IMG/VR virus record: IMGVR_UViG_3300037847_007581
Location: 1 to 20,350 of that record
Reading direction: 5' to 3' (one strand)
Length of the DNA stretch: 20,350 nt
From: a virus
This document shows positions 15,391 to 20,350 of this stretch, piece by piece; position 1 is the stretch's first letter, and every line of letters begins with the position of its first letter. Under the pieces are notes generated by a model, which saw only the letters and a list, made by a program, of their open reading frames with translations, did no database searches and was not told the DNA's origin. A program made the translations under genes and the position numbers.

Positions 15391-15740
15391 CAACCGTTGT
15401 ATGTAGCTGCAACGTGCGGAACAATGCTTGGCGTACCGCTTGTGATTTGACTTATGCGGCAGCGGATTGTAGATGTACTCTTGCCGCTGTAGTAGTAAAC
15501 AAACTCTCCGTCTTCGTTGATAGTCTTGCTCGTGTCGATTTCGTACCAGGTGTTGCCGCCGTTGAAGCTGGCCTCGAATGCAAGCTTGAAGTTGGCTCCA
15601 CCGGTTACTTCAAAGGCAAAGGTGAATTCGGAGGCGTGTGAGTGGACGCGGAACTCGTCGTTGACGGCGGACATGGTCCCGCCTTTGTATTCAACGACGT
15701 TCGTGTAGCGCTCTACGGAAACAATGCTGACGATTGCCAT
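15390..15740 (-). CDS. Probable beta-structured virion protein, 116 residues
   Basis: ATG is at 15740, two bases after the stop of the 55-residue basic gene. The protein (MAIVSIVSVERYTNVVEYKG) is rich in T, S, F and Y with regular strands, including FAFEVTGGANFKLAFEASFN and WYEIDTSKTINEDGEFVYYY. It looks like a small jelly-roll or Ig-like fold, such as head decoration proteins have. The family is not recognised; its position between terminase and portal is a common place for small head-associated proteins. The decoration role is inference. Confidence 0.72.
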   Translation of the reverse strand: MAIVSIVSVERYTNVVEYKGGTMSAVNDEFRVHSHASEFTFAFEVTGGANFKLAFEASFNGGNTWYEIDTSKTINEDGEFVYYYSGKSTSTIRCRISQITSGTPSIVPHVAATYNG

Positions 15741-15742
15741 GC

Positions 15743-15910
15743 TTACTTCTTCTTAGGCTTGCGCTTTTTGGCCGTTTTTGCGGCATCCTTGAAAGCTTTG
15801 GCGGTTGGAGCGCCTTTTGAGCCCGGCTTGCGCATTTTTTCGCCAGATCCCGCTGCAATACGTTTCCGTTTAGCAGCGATGTTGGCGTATAAGCCGCGTT
15901 TTTTACGCAT
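15743..15910 (-). CDS. Lysine-rich micro-protein, 55 residues (MRKKRGLYAN type)
   Basis: This ORF runs from ATG 15910 to TAA 15745-15743. The product begins MRKKRGLYANIAAKRKRIAA, then GSGEKMRKPGSKGAPTAKAF and a final KDAAKTAKKRKPKKK. The GSGEKMRKPGxKGAPTAKAF pattern is one I associate with small proteins of cyanophages and related viruses; that is recollection. The lysine/alanine/proline C-terminus resembles histone H1-like DNA-condensing tails. It is probably a DNA-binding or packaging-associated protein, but this is inference from charge. It is separated from the next gene by two bases. Confidence 0.75.
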   Translation of the reverse strand: MRKKRGLYANIAAKRKRIAAGSGEKMRKPGSKGAPTAKAFKDAAKTAKKRKPKKK

Positions 15911-15934
15911 GGATCTGGCGCCGATGATTTGATG

Positions 15935-16024
15935 CTACTTCTTTTTGCTGGTCTTCTTCATCGGCTTTTTCTTTTTAGCTGGGCGACCGCGCTTCGATCC
16001 GTAAGTTCCAGGGCCTTGGGGCAT
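15935..16024 (-). CDS. AT-hook-like micro-protein, 29 residues (MPQGPGTYGSKRGRP type)
   Basis: This very short ORF goes from ATG 16024 to TAG 15937-15935. The product is MPQGPGTYGSKRGRPAKKKK followed by PMKKTSKKK. The core KRGRPAKKKK is an AT-hook-like motif (GRP flanked by basic residues), which binds the minor groove of A/T-rich DNA in other proteins. I recall similar tiny MPxGxGTYGSKRGRP proteins in cyanophages. It lies between two other small genes in the same direction with short gaps. The size is at the limit of detection, but codon content and motif make it convincing. Confidence 0.7.
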   Translation of the reverse strand: MPQGPGTYGSKRGRPAKKKKPMKKTSKKK

Positions 16025-16032
16025 TTGAAACC

Positions 16033-16224
16033 TCAGGTGACATATGGCCAGCTTATCTGGAAATCGCGTTGCCAGATGTCTGGGTCTACTGGGTTGGACT
16101 TAATGAAGGCCGTTAGAACGCTTTTTAATTCGGTTAAGGAAATCCCGAGTTCTTTTGCTTTCACGGCGACGTTCGTTTGCCCTTTGTAGAGCACGCCCAA
16201 GGCTTCTTCGAGTTCTGGCGTCAC
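16033..16224 (-). CDS. Small helical protein, possible helix-turn-helix, 63 residues
   Basis: The start is GTG 16224, overlapping the upstream stop by four bases (GTGA). The sequence MTPELEEALGVLYKGQTNVA leads into VKAKELGISLTELKSVLTAF, which fits a helix-turn-helix with the turn at ELGIS. The C-terminus is NPVDPDIWQRDFQISWPYVT. The family is not recognised with certainty. It may be a DNA-binding helper in packaging or a regulator of the late genes. The product differs from its basic neighbours in being nearly neutral. Confidence 0.72.
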   Translation of the reverse strand: MTPELEEALGVLYKGQTNVAVKAKELGISLTELKSVLTAFIKSNPVDPDIWQRDFQISWPYVT

Positions 16225-16346
16225 TTCGAGCTTTTCTTCTTGCCTTTTTTAAGAGATCGGAGATAGCCCTCACACCGAGCCTGAGCAGGGTTCTTGCTCT
16301 TCTTGGCAGAAGCCTTCTTCTTCCTTGAACCGGACGAGTTATGCAT
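16221..16346 (-). CDS. Lysine-rich micro-protein, 41 residues
   Basis: ATG is at 16346 and TGA at 16223-16221, 15 bases after the terL stop. The product is MHNSSGSRKKKASAKKSKNP followed by AQARCEGYLRSLKKGKKKSSK. Two lysine-rich ends flank a short helical centre (QARCEGYLRSLKK). Its stop overlaps the next GTG start (GTGA), which is the main reason to accept such a short ORF. A DNA- or RNA-binding role is likely from charge but unproven. Confidence 0.65.
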   Translation of the reverse strand: MHNSSGSRKKKASAKKSKNPAQARCEGYLRSLKKGKKKSSK

Positions 16347-16361
16347 AACGGGTTGGGACGC

Positions 16362-17612
16362 CTACCACACACGATAATTCGTTGTTCCCATAGTTTCTGG
16401 TTTTGCCAAGTTAAATACTTGTAGGCACAGGTAGCCCAAAGCGTCGAATGCATGGTCTACACCAAGGTTCTTATTAGGTAGCCCCGTCCCAGGCACGTAG
16501 GTCAGGGTGCGGAGGGATTTGATTAGCTCTTTGCAGCGGGGGTGGATGAATAGGCGGCGGGTGTTGCTGGCGTCGAGGAGGGCGGTGTTGACGCAGGTGA
16601 TCTTGTCGCGGATCTTCCAGGGGGATCTGGGGGTGGACACCGTGAAACCTGATTTGCGCAGGATGCTGTGGTCCGTTGTTCCGACGCCTTGGGTCTTGCG
16701 GGCGCCGCCAGTGGGGTCGGGGCAGGTGATGATGCGACGGTCCACGCCGTAGCGGTTTTGGACTTCTTCGCAGAAATCCCAGGTGGTGGCTCCGCCGGTC
16801 ATGATGATTTCGTCGAAGACCCACAGGACGTCGCCTTTTTTGACGGCGCAGATGCCTGACATGGGGTCGACGTTGAAGTCCACGCCAAGTAGGAGGGGCA
16901 GGACGGGGAGGTCTTGGACTTCTTGGGAGATGTTGTCGTCGTTGAAGCTGATGGCGACTAGGCCGCTCAGGTTTTCGAAAGATGCCTCGAACTCTTGGCG
17001 GAAGGTGCGCTTGTCGAGTTGGGCGCGGGCGGCTTCGACTTCGTGGTCGGGTACATTGCCGCCCTGGATCGTTGTGAAGCACCAGCGAGCCCACTCTTGG
17101 GTCTTGTCCTCTGGGACGTAGCACCACATGTCGTAGAACCAGCTCGCCGTCCCATCCGGGGTGCTGATGAAGAGTGCCCAGCCCTGTTTGTCGGCTAGAG
17201 CGGGGCGGATGACCTCGAACCAGACCTCGGACTCCATGAAGGCGGCCTCGTCTAGCACAACACCGGCTAGGGAGCGGCCACGGAGGGCCATGGCGTTCTC
17301 AGTGCCCTTTAGTTCGATCGTTGAGTCGTTTACAAGCTCCAGGCGGAGGTCTGTTTCGTTTTTGGTCTTGATGAATTGCGGTGGGATTATCTTTTTGAGC
17401 GTTTTCCAGGCGATGTCTTTCGCCATTCGATACGTGGGGGCGCAGTAAAAGTAGGTTTCGCCGGGGCGTTCCAGCGCTTTTACGAAGAGTTCGATGCAGG
17501 CCAGGTAGGACTTGCCGAAGCGGCGGCCTGCAACGAGGACTCGAAAGCGTTTACGGGAGTAAAAAACTTCGGATTGGGCTTTTTTGAGGCTTATGTCAAG
17601 CGTTTTCGGCAT
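16362..17612 (-). CDS. terL: Terminase large subunit
   Basis: The 416-residue motor/nuclease has an ATPase domain with Walker A AGRRFGKS (28-35), Walker B GVVLDEAA (117-124, with D121/E122) and a coupling motif FISTP (148-152). The nuclease domain shows GVDFN (243-247, D245), a central DPTGG (299-303) and DHAFDALGY (386-394, D386/D390), placing acidic residues as in RNase-H-like terminase nucleases. It cuts concatemeric DNA and drives it into the capsid through the portal. ATG 17612 overlaps the terS coding end by 17 bases. Length is typical for the family. Confidence 0.97.
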   Translation of the reverse strand: MPKTLDISLKKAQSEVFYSRKRFRVLVAGRRFGKSYLACIELFVKALERPGETYFYCAPTYRMAKDIAWKTLKKIIPPQFIKTKNETDLRLELVNDSTIELKGTENAMALRGRSLAGVVLDEAAFMESEVWFEVIRPALADKQGWALFISTPDGTASWFYDMWCYVPEDKTQEWARWCFTTIQGGNVPDHEVEAARAQLDKRTFRQEFEASFENLSGLVAISFNDDNISQEVQDLPVLPLLLGVDFNVDPMSGICAVKKGDVLWVFDEIIMTGGATTWDFCEEVQNRYGVDRRIITCPDPTGGARKTQGVGTTDHSILRKSGFTVSTPRSPWKIRDKITCVNTALLDASNTRRLFIHPRCKELIKSLRTLTYVPGTGLPNKNLGVDHAFDALGYLCLQVFNLAKPETMGTTNYRVW

Positions 17613-18141
17613 CTTCGGCTTGGGTTACGTCAATGGGGAGTAGATGGGCGGGTTCCGGACCAGGGAGGTCTTTGGGTGGTTCGACGCGGACGTGGATTTC
17701 GGGGAGTGAGGTGGTTTGTTGGGGCTCGTCGCAGCCGATTTGACGTGCCAGGGAGTCCAAAACTTGGGCGGCGGTGTTCATTTGGCCGCGGCGCATGGCG
17801 GCGTTGAACACGCGCTGGCGCATCGCAAAAATGCGGGCCGCCATTGTTTCGCGCTCTTGCTCGAAATCCTGGTCGTTCAGCTTGGAGACTTCGCGCCAGT
17901 CGCGCCAAGCCGTTTTTTCGCAGATTTGCTCTTTTTTGGCGTGATCAAGGATCAGCTGTTTGGCGGTTAGGCCCTCCAGCTGGCGCAAGTACAGGCGTTT
18001 GACCCGCTCGTGCTTGTTCGTTTGCTTCTTTTGCTCCGCCAATGACATCCCCTTTCGGGGATTTTCTGGCTTCTTTTCGTTCAGTTCGGTTGGGTACTCG
18101 CGCTCCACAGAAGCGTCGATGTTTTCTTCCACGAGATTCAC
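17596..18141 (-). CDS. terS: Terminase small subunit
   Basis: The 181-residue ORF starts at GTG 18141. Residues 1-40 are charged and probably flexible. A helix-turn-helix-like segment spans about 57-88 (GLTAKQLILDHAKKEQICEK then TAWRDWREVSKL). Further helices (EQERETMAARIFAMRQRVFN, then AAQVLDSLARQIG) suit an oligomerisation core, and the C-terminal 35 residues are proline-rich and acidic, a likely TerL contact. The role is recognition of viral DNA to start packaging. The gene overlaps terL by 17 bases. A hairpin lies six bases before its start and further dyads lie upstream, where a cos or pac site could be. Identification depends on position plus the fold-like layout. Confidence 0.87.
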   Translation of the reverse strand: MNLVEENIDASVEREYPTELNEKKPENPRKGMSLAEQKKQTNKHERVKRLYLRQLEGLTAKQLILDHAKKEQICEKTAWRDWREVSKLNDQDFEQERETMAARIFAMRQRVFNAAMRRGQMNTAAQVLDSLARQIGCDEPQQTTSLPEIHVRVEPPKDLPGPEPAHLLPIDVTQAEDAENA

Positions 18142-18146
18142 AGAAT

Positions 18147-18177
18147 CTTGCTTTCAAAGTAACAACTTAAGAGCAAG
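18147..18177. repeat. Hairpin immediately before terS
   Basis: CTTGCT (18147-18152) pairs with AGCAAG (18172-18177). Inside it AAGT (18157-18160) pairs with ACTT (18165-18168). On the minus-strand RNA the hairpin ends five bases before the terS GTG, in place of a Shine-Dalgarno, so it may affect terS translation or form part of a terminase binding site. Confidence 0.5.
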
Positions 18178-18378
18178 CCTACCTGGTTTGCGCATTTTTT
18201 GGCCCCGGGTGTAGCACAAATGAGAAAAATGACCCCTGCCCCCGTCCCAAGGCCAATTTTTTGGGAGTTATTTGTGCAGGTTCCCGGTAGGACGACTGGC
18301 TAGCAAAAAATTTCCAACCCTGCCCCCACTTGTTGTGGTGGGGGTGGGCGGATTTTTGCGGTCGGTAGTTGGCGGAAG
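18178..18378. other. Non-coding leader with dyads and A/T tracts upstream of terS
   Basis: No convincing gene lies here. GCACAAAT (18214-18221) and ATTTGTGC (18270-18277) form an eight-base inverted repeat, with AAAAAT (18225-18230) and ATTTTT (18256-18261) pairing inside it. A second hairpin, CCCCCAC / GTGGGGG, lies at 18323-18344. A or T runs of five or six occur near 18195, 18225, 18257, 18305 and 18353. The location next to terS is where phage packaging sites are often found, but I cannot define a cut site. It may also hold the late promoter. Confidence 0.45.
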
Positions 18379-18573
18379 TTAGGACGCCTGTACCTGCTCG
18401 GCAAAAGCGACAAGACCGGAAGCGTTGAAGCGGCCGCCGGGGAGGGGAGACCCCCACATGTCGGGACCACGGCGGACGATCCACTGATTCTCGGGACGTC
18501 CGACACGCGCGGGCAGAAAACCGACGGAGTAGCCGGCGGAGGTGAGCAGCCAGGAAGCTTGCGGAGTTTGCAC
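18379..18573 (-). CDS. Small hypothetical protein, 64 residues
   Basis: This ORF has GTG at 18573 and TAA at 18381-18379. The product is MQTPQASWLLTSAGYSVGFL, then PARVGRPENQWIVRRGPDMW and GSPLPGGRFNASGLVAFAEQ. The mix of Trp, Gly, Pro and spaced hydrophobics reads like a genuine small domain: a strand-rich N-terminus, a WGxPLPGGRF turn, and an amphipathic end. A TACAAT sequence on the minus strand, about 25 bases upstream, could be a -10 element, but no good -35 is found. The G/C-rich dyad at 18323-18344 lies downstream. Family unknown. Confidence 0.55.
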   Translation of the reverse strand: MQTPQASWLLTSAGYSVGFLPARVGRPENQWIVRRGPDMWGSPLPGGRFNASGLVAFAEQVQAS

Positions 18574-18833
18574 GGTGTCTGGGTGTGACTTCCTTAATTG
18601 TAGTTCAAAAGAGATCGAGACCGCCGGAACCTACTAGTTCTTTACATTAGTAGATCTTATGGCAGCGATTAGCAAAACTTATGCCTTCGGCCGGGTTGAC
18701 GCCGGACCAAGCCGGAACCGTTGCGCCGCAGTTGCCCACAGATTCGCCCAGGGACAGGCAGAGTGCGCATGCGCAACGAAAAACCCCCAGCAAACGCCAG
18801 GGGAATCAGCCTAGTAGGTTGTCCTGTAGCAGA
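18574..18833. other. Mostly non-coding stretch with inverted repeats and a terminator
   Basis: It contains an inverted repeat CTACTA / TAGTAG at 18631-18653 (11-base loop), a perfect 12-base palindrome TGCGCATGCGCA at 18764-18775, and the terminator at 18779-18803. A 51-codon plus-strand frame (ATG 18659 to TAG 18814) is open here, but it has no ribosome site and runs across the terminator, so I do not call it as a gene. Confidence 0.5.
18779..18803 (-). terminator. Intrinsic terminator after the small membrane protein gene
   Basis: Read on the minus strand, CCCCTGGC and GCTGGGGG form an eight-pair stem (two G-U pairs) with a four-base GTTT loop, followed by five T. It lies about 30 bases after the stop of the 74-residue membrane protein and supports that gene being transcribed leftward. 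Confidence 0.8.
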
Positions 18834-19058
18834 TCAGAACTCTTCAGAAGCCTTCCGAACGGCACCTAGCAGAACGCCAGCGGCCGCGATACTCAGACCA
18901 GACGAGAGACTACCGGAACCACTGCGCTGGATTGTTTGGCACTGATCGGCTCGGGAATAGGGACACGGACCAAACAAAGCGATAGCACTGAAGCTGGACA
19001 ACAGAACGCCATAGCCAGACAGGAAAATCGCGCCGGCGGTGAGAACAGATGAGAACAT
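18834..19058 (-). CDS. Small predicted membrane protein, 74 residues
   Basis: ATG is at 19058 with a short AAAGG just upstream. The N-terminus is a hydrophobic helix (about residues 3-29: SSVLTAGAIFLSGYGVLLSS and on). A polar loop with two cysteines (PCPYSRADQCQ) follows, then a second hydrophobic stretch (about 52-67: GLSIAAAGVLLGAV) and a short charged tail (RKASEEF). Two membrane segments, small size and a charged C-terminus fit a holin-like or other small inner-membrane phage protein, but no lysin gene lies beside it, so the holin idea is weak. The downstream terminator supports expression as part of, or at the end of, the unit formed by the two acidic genes to the right. Confidence 0.6.
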   Translation of the reverse strand: MFSSVLTAGAIFLSGYGVLLSSFSAIALFGPCPYSRADQCQTIQRSGSGSLSSGLSIAAAGVLLGAVRKASEEF

Positions 19059-19074
19059 GAGCCTTTTAGTTGGT

Positions 19075-19092
19075 GAGCTGTGGTGTCAGCTC
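19075..19092. repeat. Inverted repeat upstream of the membrane protein gene
   Basis: GAGCTG (19075-19080) and CAGCTC (19087-19092) form a perfect six-base dyad with a six-base loop, in the short gap between the 141-residue gene and the membrane protein gene. Together with CAACATG / CATGTTG at 19128-19147 it may shape the message between the two genes. No T run is present. Confidence 0.4.
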
Positions 19093-19122
19093 TTGCCCAA
19101 TACACTAGAGCATCTCGGCAGG

Positions 19123-19548
19123 TTATGCAACATGGTTAAACATGTTGTCCAGATTTTCAGCCAGGCTCAGGCCTGACGCACCAGGTCGACCAGTCTTCCG
19201 CCATCGCTCCCAAGTGAACAGGGCGAACGCTTCAGCATCGAAAAACTGCCCGAACGTTTCGCCAGACTCCCACCATTGCGCGTCACATTCGCCACGGTCA
19301 AAACAGTGGGGGGAGCCGTCACCGTAGGGAGCAACGGCCCAGGAGTAAACCCGCAGGATCACACGGAAACCATCATCCGTAGGATCCCGCAGAATCTCCA
19401 TCTCGCCAGCCAGGCCTAGGTTGTCGTGGACGGCCCAGGGGTGGAGATACAGCGAAGTATGCGCACCTTCCGGGTAACCGCACTGGTTGACGTAGTGAAG
19501 CTGCAGAAAATCGCTTTCCTGAGCTGGGGTAGGGAACAGGGTAAGCAT
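19123..19548 (-). CDS. Acidic hypothetical protein, 141 residues
   Basis: ATG 19548 overlaps the stop of the upstream gene by one base (TGATG), indicating coupled expression. The protein is rich in Trp, Tyr, Phe, His and acidic residues: MLTLFPTPAQESDFLQLHYV, HPWAVHDNLGLAGEMEILRD, YSWAVAPYGDGSPHCFDRGE, then WESGETFGQFFDAEAFALFT. There is no membrane segment or known catalytic motif. The cysteines in NQCGY, PHCFDRGEC are too few and too spread to assert a zinc site. I do not recognise the family. It may be an early, host-directed protein, given its position away from the virion genes. Confidence 0.75.
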   Translation of the reverse strand: MLTLFPTPAQESDFLQLHYVNQCGYPEGAHTSLYLHPWAVHDNLGLAGEMEILRDPTDDGFRVILRVYSWAVAPYGDGSPHCFDRGECDAQWWESGETFGQFFDAEAFALFTWERWRKTGRPGASGLSLAENLDNMFNHVA

Positions 19549-20048
19549 CAGACGGCCACCTTATCAACGAACCAGGCCAGAGCTTCGGCCTCGATGCTGT
19601 CGTGCTCAACCCATAGGAAGTCAGACGGACCAGCCCAGGAAAACCAAACCCGCAGCGAGGCATGATCAATCACACCGTGTGGGCCATAGTCGCCAGTGAC
19701 ATAGCAAGACGGACCACCAACGGTGAGCCAAACCTTGAAGCTATCGGGCTGGCCGTCAAAATCGCAGCCAGCGGACCAGGTAGCGGAATAGTCGACGCCT
19801 AGGCATTCAGAACGGCAGGCATCGTCTGCGACGTCCCTAATATGGTCGGCGGTGATGTCGTCCTTGTTGAAGTCGTAGCCTGCCTGTTCCAGCAGCTCCG
19901 CTGCATCCTGAGACAAGGGGAATAGCTGTTTGTCGTCATCCATCAGCCGGGAGAATCGTTCCAGCTCATAGATGGCTTCAATGCCTGCAACTTTGGCGCG
20001 GGCGTTATCGGCGCCGCTGGATTCTGTGGAGAGAAGGGTTGATGTCAT
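19548..20048 (-). CDS. Acidic hypothetical protein, 166 residues
   Basis: I choose ATG 20048 because AAGG lies seven bases upstream (20059-20056); an upstream in-frame start at 20105 would add 19 residues of poor quality. The N-terminal half is helical and acidic (GIEAIYELERFSRLMDDDKQ, then DAAELLEQAGYDFNKDDITA). The C-terminal half is strand-rich, with SFKVWLTVGGPSCYVTGDYG and VIDHASLRVWFSWAGPSDFL. A 'LxxGGPxxxxxGxxG...LxxxW' layout recurs in short acidic phage proteins of unknown function, in my recollection. It is strongly negative overall, so a DNA-mimic or inhibitor role is possible but unproven. It is followed directly by the 141-residue gene. Confidence 0.75.
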   Translation of the reverse strand: MTSTLLSTESSGADNARAKVAGIEAIYELERFSRLMDDDKQLFPLSQDAAELLEQAGYDFNKDDITADHIRDVADDACRSECLGVDYSATWSAGCDFDGQPDSFKVWLTVGGPSCYVTGDYGPHGVIDHASLRVWFSWAGPSDFLWVEHDSIEAEALAWFVDKVAV

Positions 20049-20227
20049 GGGGTGGCCTTGGTGTTGCCTTCCGCCATTAGAAACGACGCACCAGCCAGCC
20101 GTCAATCATTGATAAGCGGCGGCAATCAATCAACCGGAACTGATAAGCGGTCGGCAGTTTTCCACAAATTAATTGGCCCTTTTTTGCTTTCCTCTTTATT
20201 GTGCTGCAGTACCGATACCCCAAAACT
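20049..20227. promoter_or_regulatory. Divergent control region with direct repeats and a DnaA-box-like site
   Basis: This gap separates leftward and rightward genes, so it should hold promoters for both. TGATAAGCGG-CGGCA (20110-20124) and TGATAAGCGGTCGGCA (20141-20156) are near-identical direct repeats 31 bases apart. TCAAT-C-ATTGA just before the first copy is a short palindrome. TTTTCCACA (20158-20166) matches the DnaA box TTATCCACA at eight of nine positions, and an A/T-rich stretch follows. No clear -10/-35 pair was found. Confidence 0.5.
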
Positions 20228-20350
20228 ATGGGATCGATTTTCGCAGCTGAGGTCCACGAGACCCGCAAACGTTCCAAAGCAGAAGAGCGTGAACTGCTCA
20301 AAGCCGAGAAGCGCAATTACAAGGACTTGCGCTGGGCAGTTGATCGCTAC
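20228..20350 (+). CDS. Partial plus-strand gene, charged helical N-terminus
   Basis: From ATG 20228 the frame stays open for 41 codons to the window edge: MGSIFAAEVHETRKRSKAEE then RELLKAEKRNYKDLRWAVDR. It is a charged helix with no recognised domain in the visible part. It is the only gene pointing rightward at this end, across the repeat-bearing control region from the two acidic genes. An opposing 79-codon frame over the same bases lacks protein-like composition and is left out. The product cannot be named from what is present. Confidence 0.55.
   Translation, partial: MGSIFAAEVHETRKRSKAEERELLKAEKRNYKDLRWAVDRY

Noticed and set aside
16474-17127. 217-codon minus-strand frame inside terL
   Set aside because: It is an out-of-frame reading of terL, dominated by R, P and H residues, while the terL frame has all motor and nuclease motifs.
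18323-18344. CCCCCAC/GTGGGGG hairpin as a terminator for the 64-residue gene
   Set aside because: The stem is good, but on the minus strand the T run begins only about nine bases later, so I list it as a dyad within the leader and not as a terminator.
18659-18814. 51-codon plus-strand frame beginning MAAISKTYAF
   Set aside because: No ribosome site, weak protein-like pattern, and it would run through the minus-strand terminator and the 12-base palindrome. Kept as a low-probability possibility only.
20077-20316. 79-codon minus-strand frame covering the divergent region
   Set aside because: It spans the direct repeats and the DnaA-box-like site, has no ribosome site, and opposes the more protein-like plus-strand start at 20228.
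1-20350. CRISPR array, tRNA genes, insertion sequences, integrase or att sites
   Set aside because: I looked for regular spaced repeats, cloverleaf-like segments, transposase or recombinase motifs and long terminal repeats and saw none. A tRNA search program and a self-comparison would settle this.
1-20350. HIP1 (GCGATCGC) repeats as a sign of cyanobacterial chromosomal DNA
   Set aside because: I noticed none by eye, so HIP1 gives no support for host chromosome. Its absence is also common in phages, so it neither proves nor excludes a cyanobacterial host; an exact string search would confirm the absence.

Overview
The window is most of the virion-building half of a tailed phage (or prophage), probably infecting a cyanobacterium. 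The phage assignment rests on a clear set of hallmarks: small and large terminase subunits, a DUF4055-type portal, a scaffold-like protein, an HK97-fold major capsid protein, a DnaT-like head-tail adaptor, neck proteins, a tail tube and an 875-residue tape measure. I recognise no contractile sheath, so a siphovirus-like tail is most likely. The cyanobacterial host is inference: several very small proteins (the GTYGSKRGRP, RGLYAN and SFSGYNKPKRTPNHP families) look like proteins I associate with picocyanobacterial phages, and one DnaA-box-like site has the TTTTCCACA form I recall from cyanobacterial origins. No integrase, lysin or replication gene is visible here.

Layout. Almost everything is on the minus strand, so genes read from right to left. 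At the right edge (20228-20350) a truncated plus-strand gene begins. A control-like region with two spaced direct repeats and a DnaA-box-like site separates it from two acidic minus-strand genes of unknown function (20048-19123). A small membrane protein closed by a terminator follows (19058-18779), then an orphan 64-residue ORF, then a hairpin-rich leader just before terS. terS and terL (18141-16362) lead into a run of short, mostly lysine-rich proteins (16346-14967), several of them coupled by 1-11 base overlaps. Next come portal, scaffold and major capsid protein (14934-11645), closed by a strong two-way terminator.

Left of that terminator the strand logic is broken twice. A 91-residue plus-strand gene (11318-11593) converges on the capsid gene and shares its CATG start with a 63-residue minus-strand gene. 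The head-tail adaptor and tail tube follow on the minus strand and end at a terminator. The head-closure-like and HK97-gp10-like neck genes (9091-9935) then lie on the plus strand, between tail tube and tape measure. The tape measure, distal-tail-like protein, large tail-tip protein and three more probable virion proteins follow on the minus strand (9019-719). The series ends with a previously hidden 44-residue ORF overlapping a 189-residue protein that may be a displaced tail-assembly chaperone.

How it works together. Terminase packages DNA through the portal into a shell of capsid protein built on scaffold. Adaptor and neck proteins close the head and join it to a tail of tube protein whose length is set by the tape measure, and the tip proteins at the left contact the host. 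The basic micro-proteins between terL and portal could assist packaging or DNA condensation (inference). Terminators at 11597-11635, 9934-9959 and 18779-18803 divide the region into at least four transcription units.
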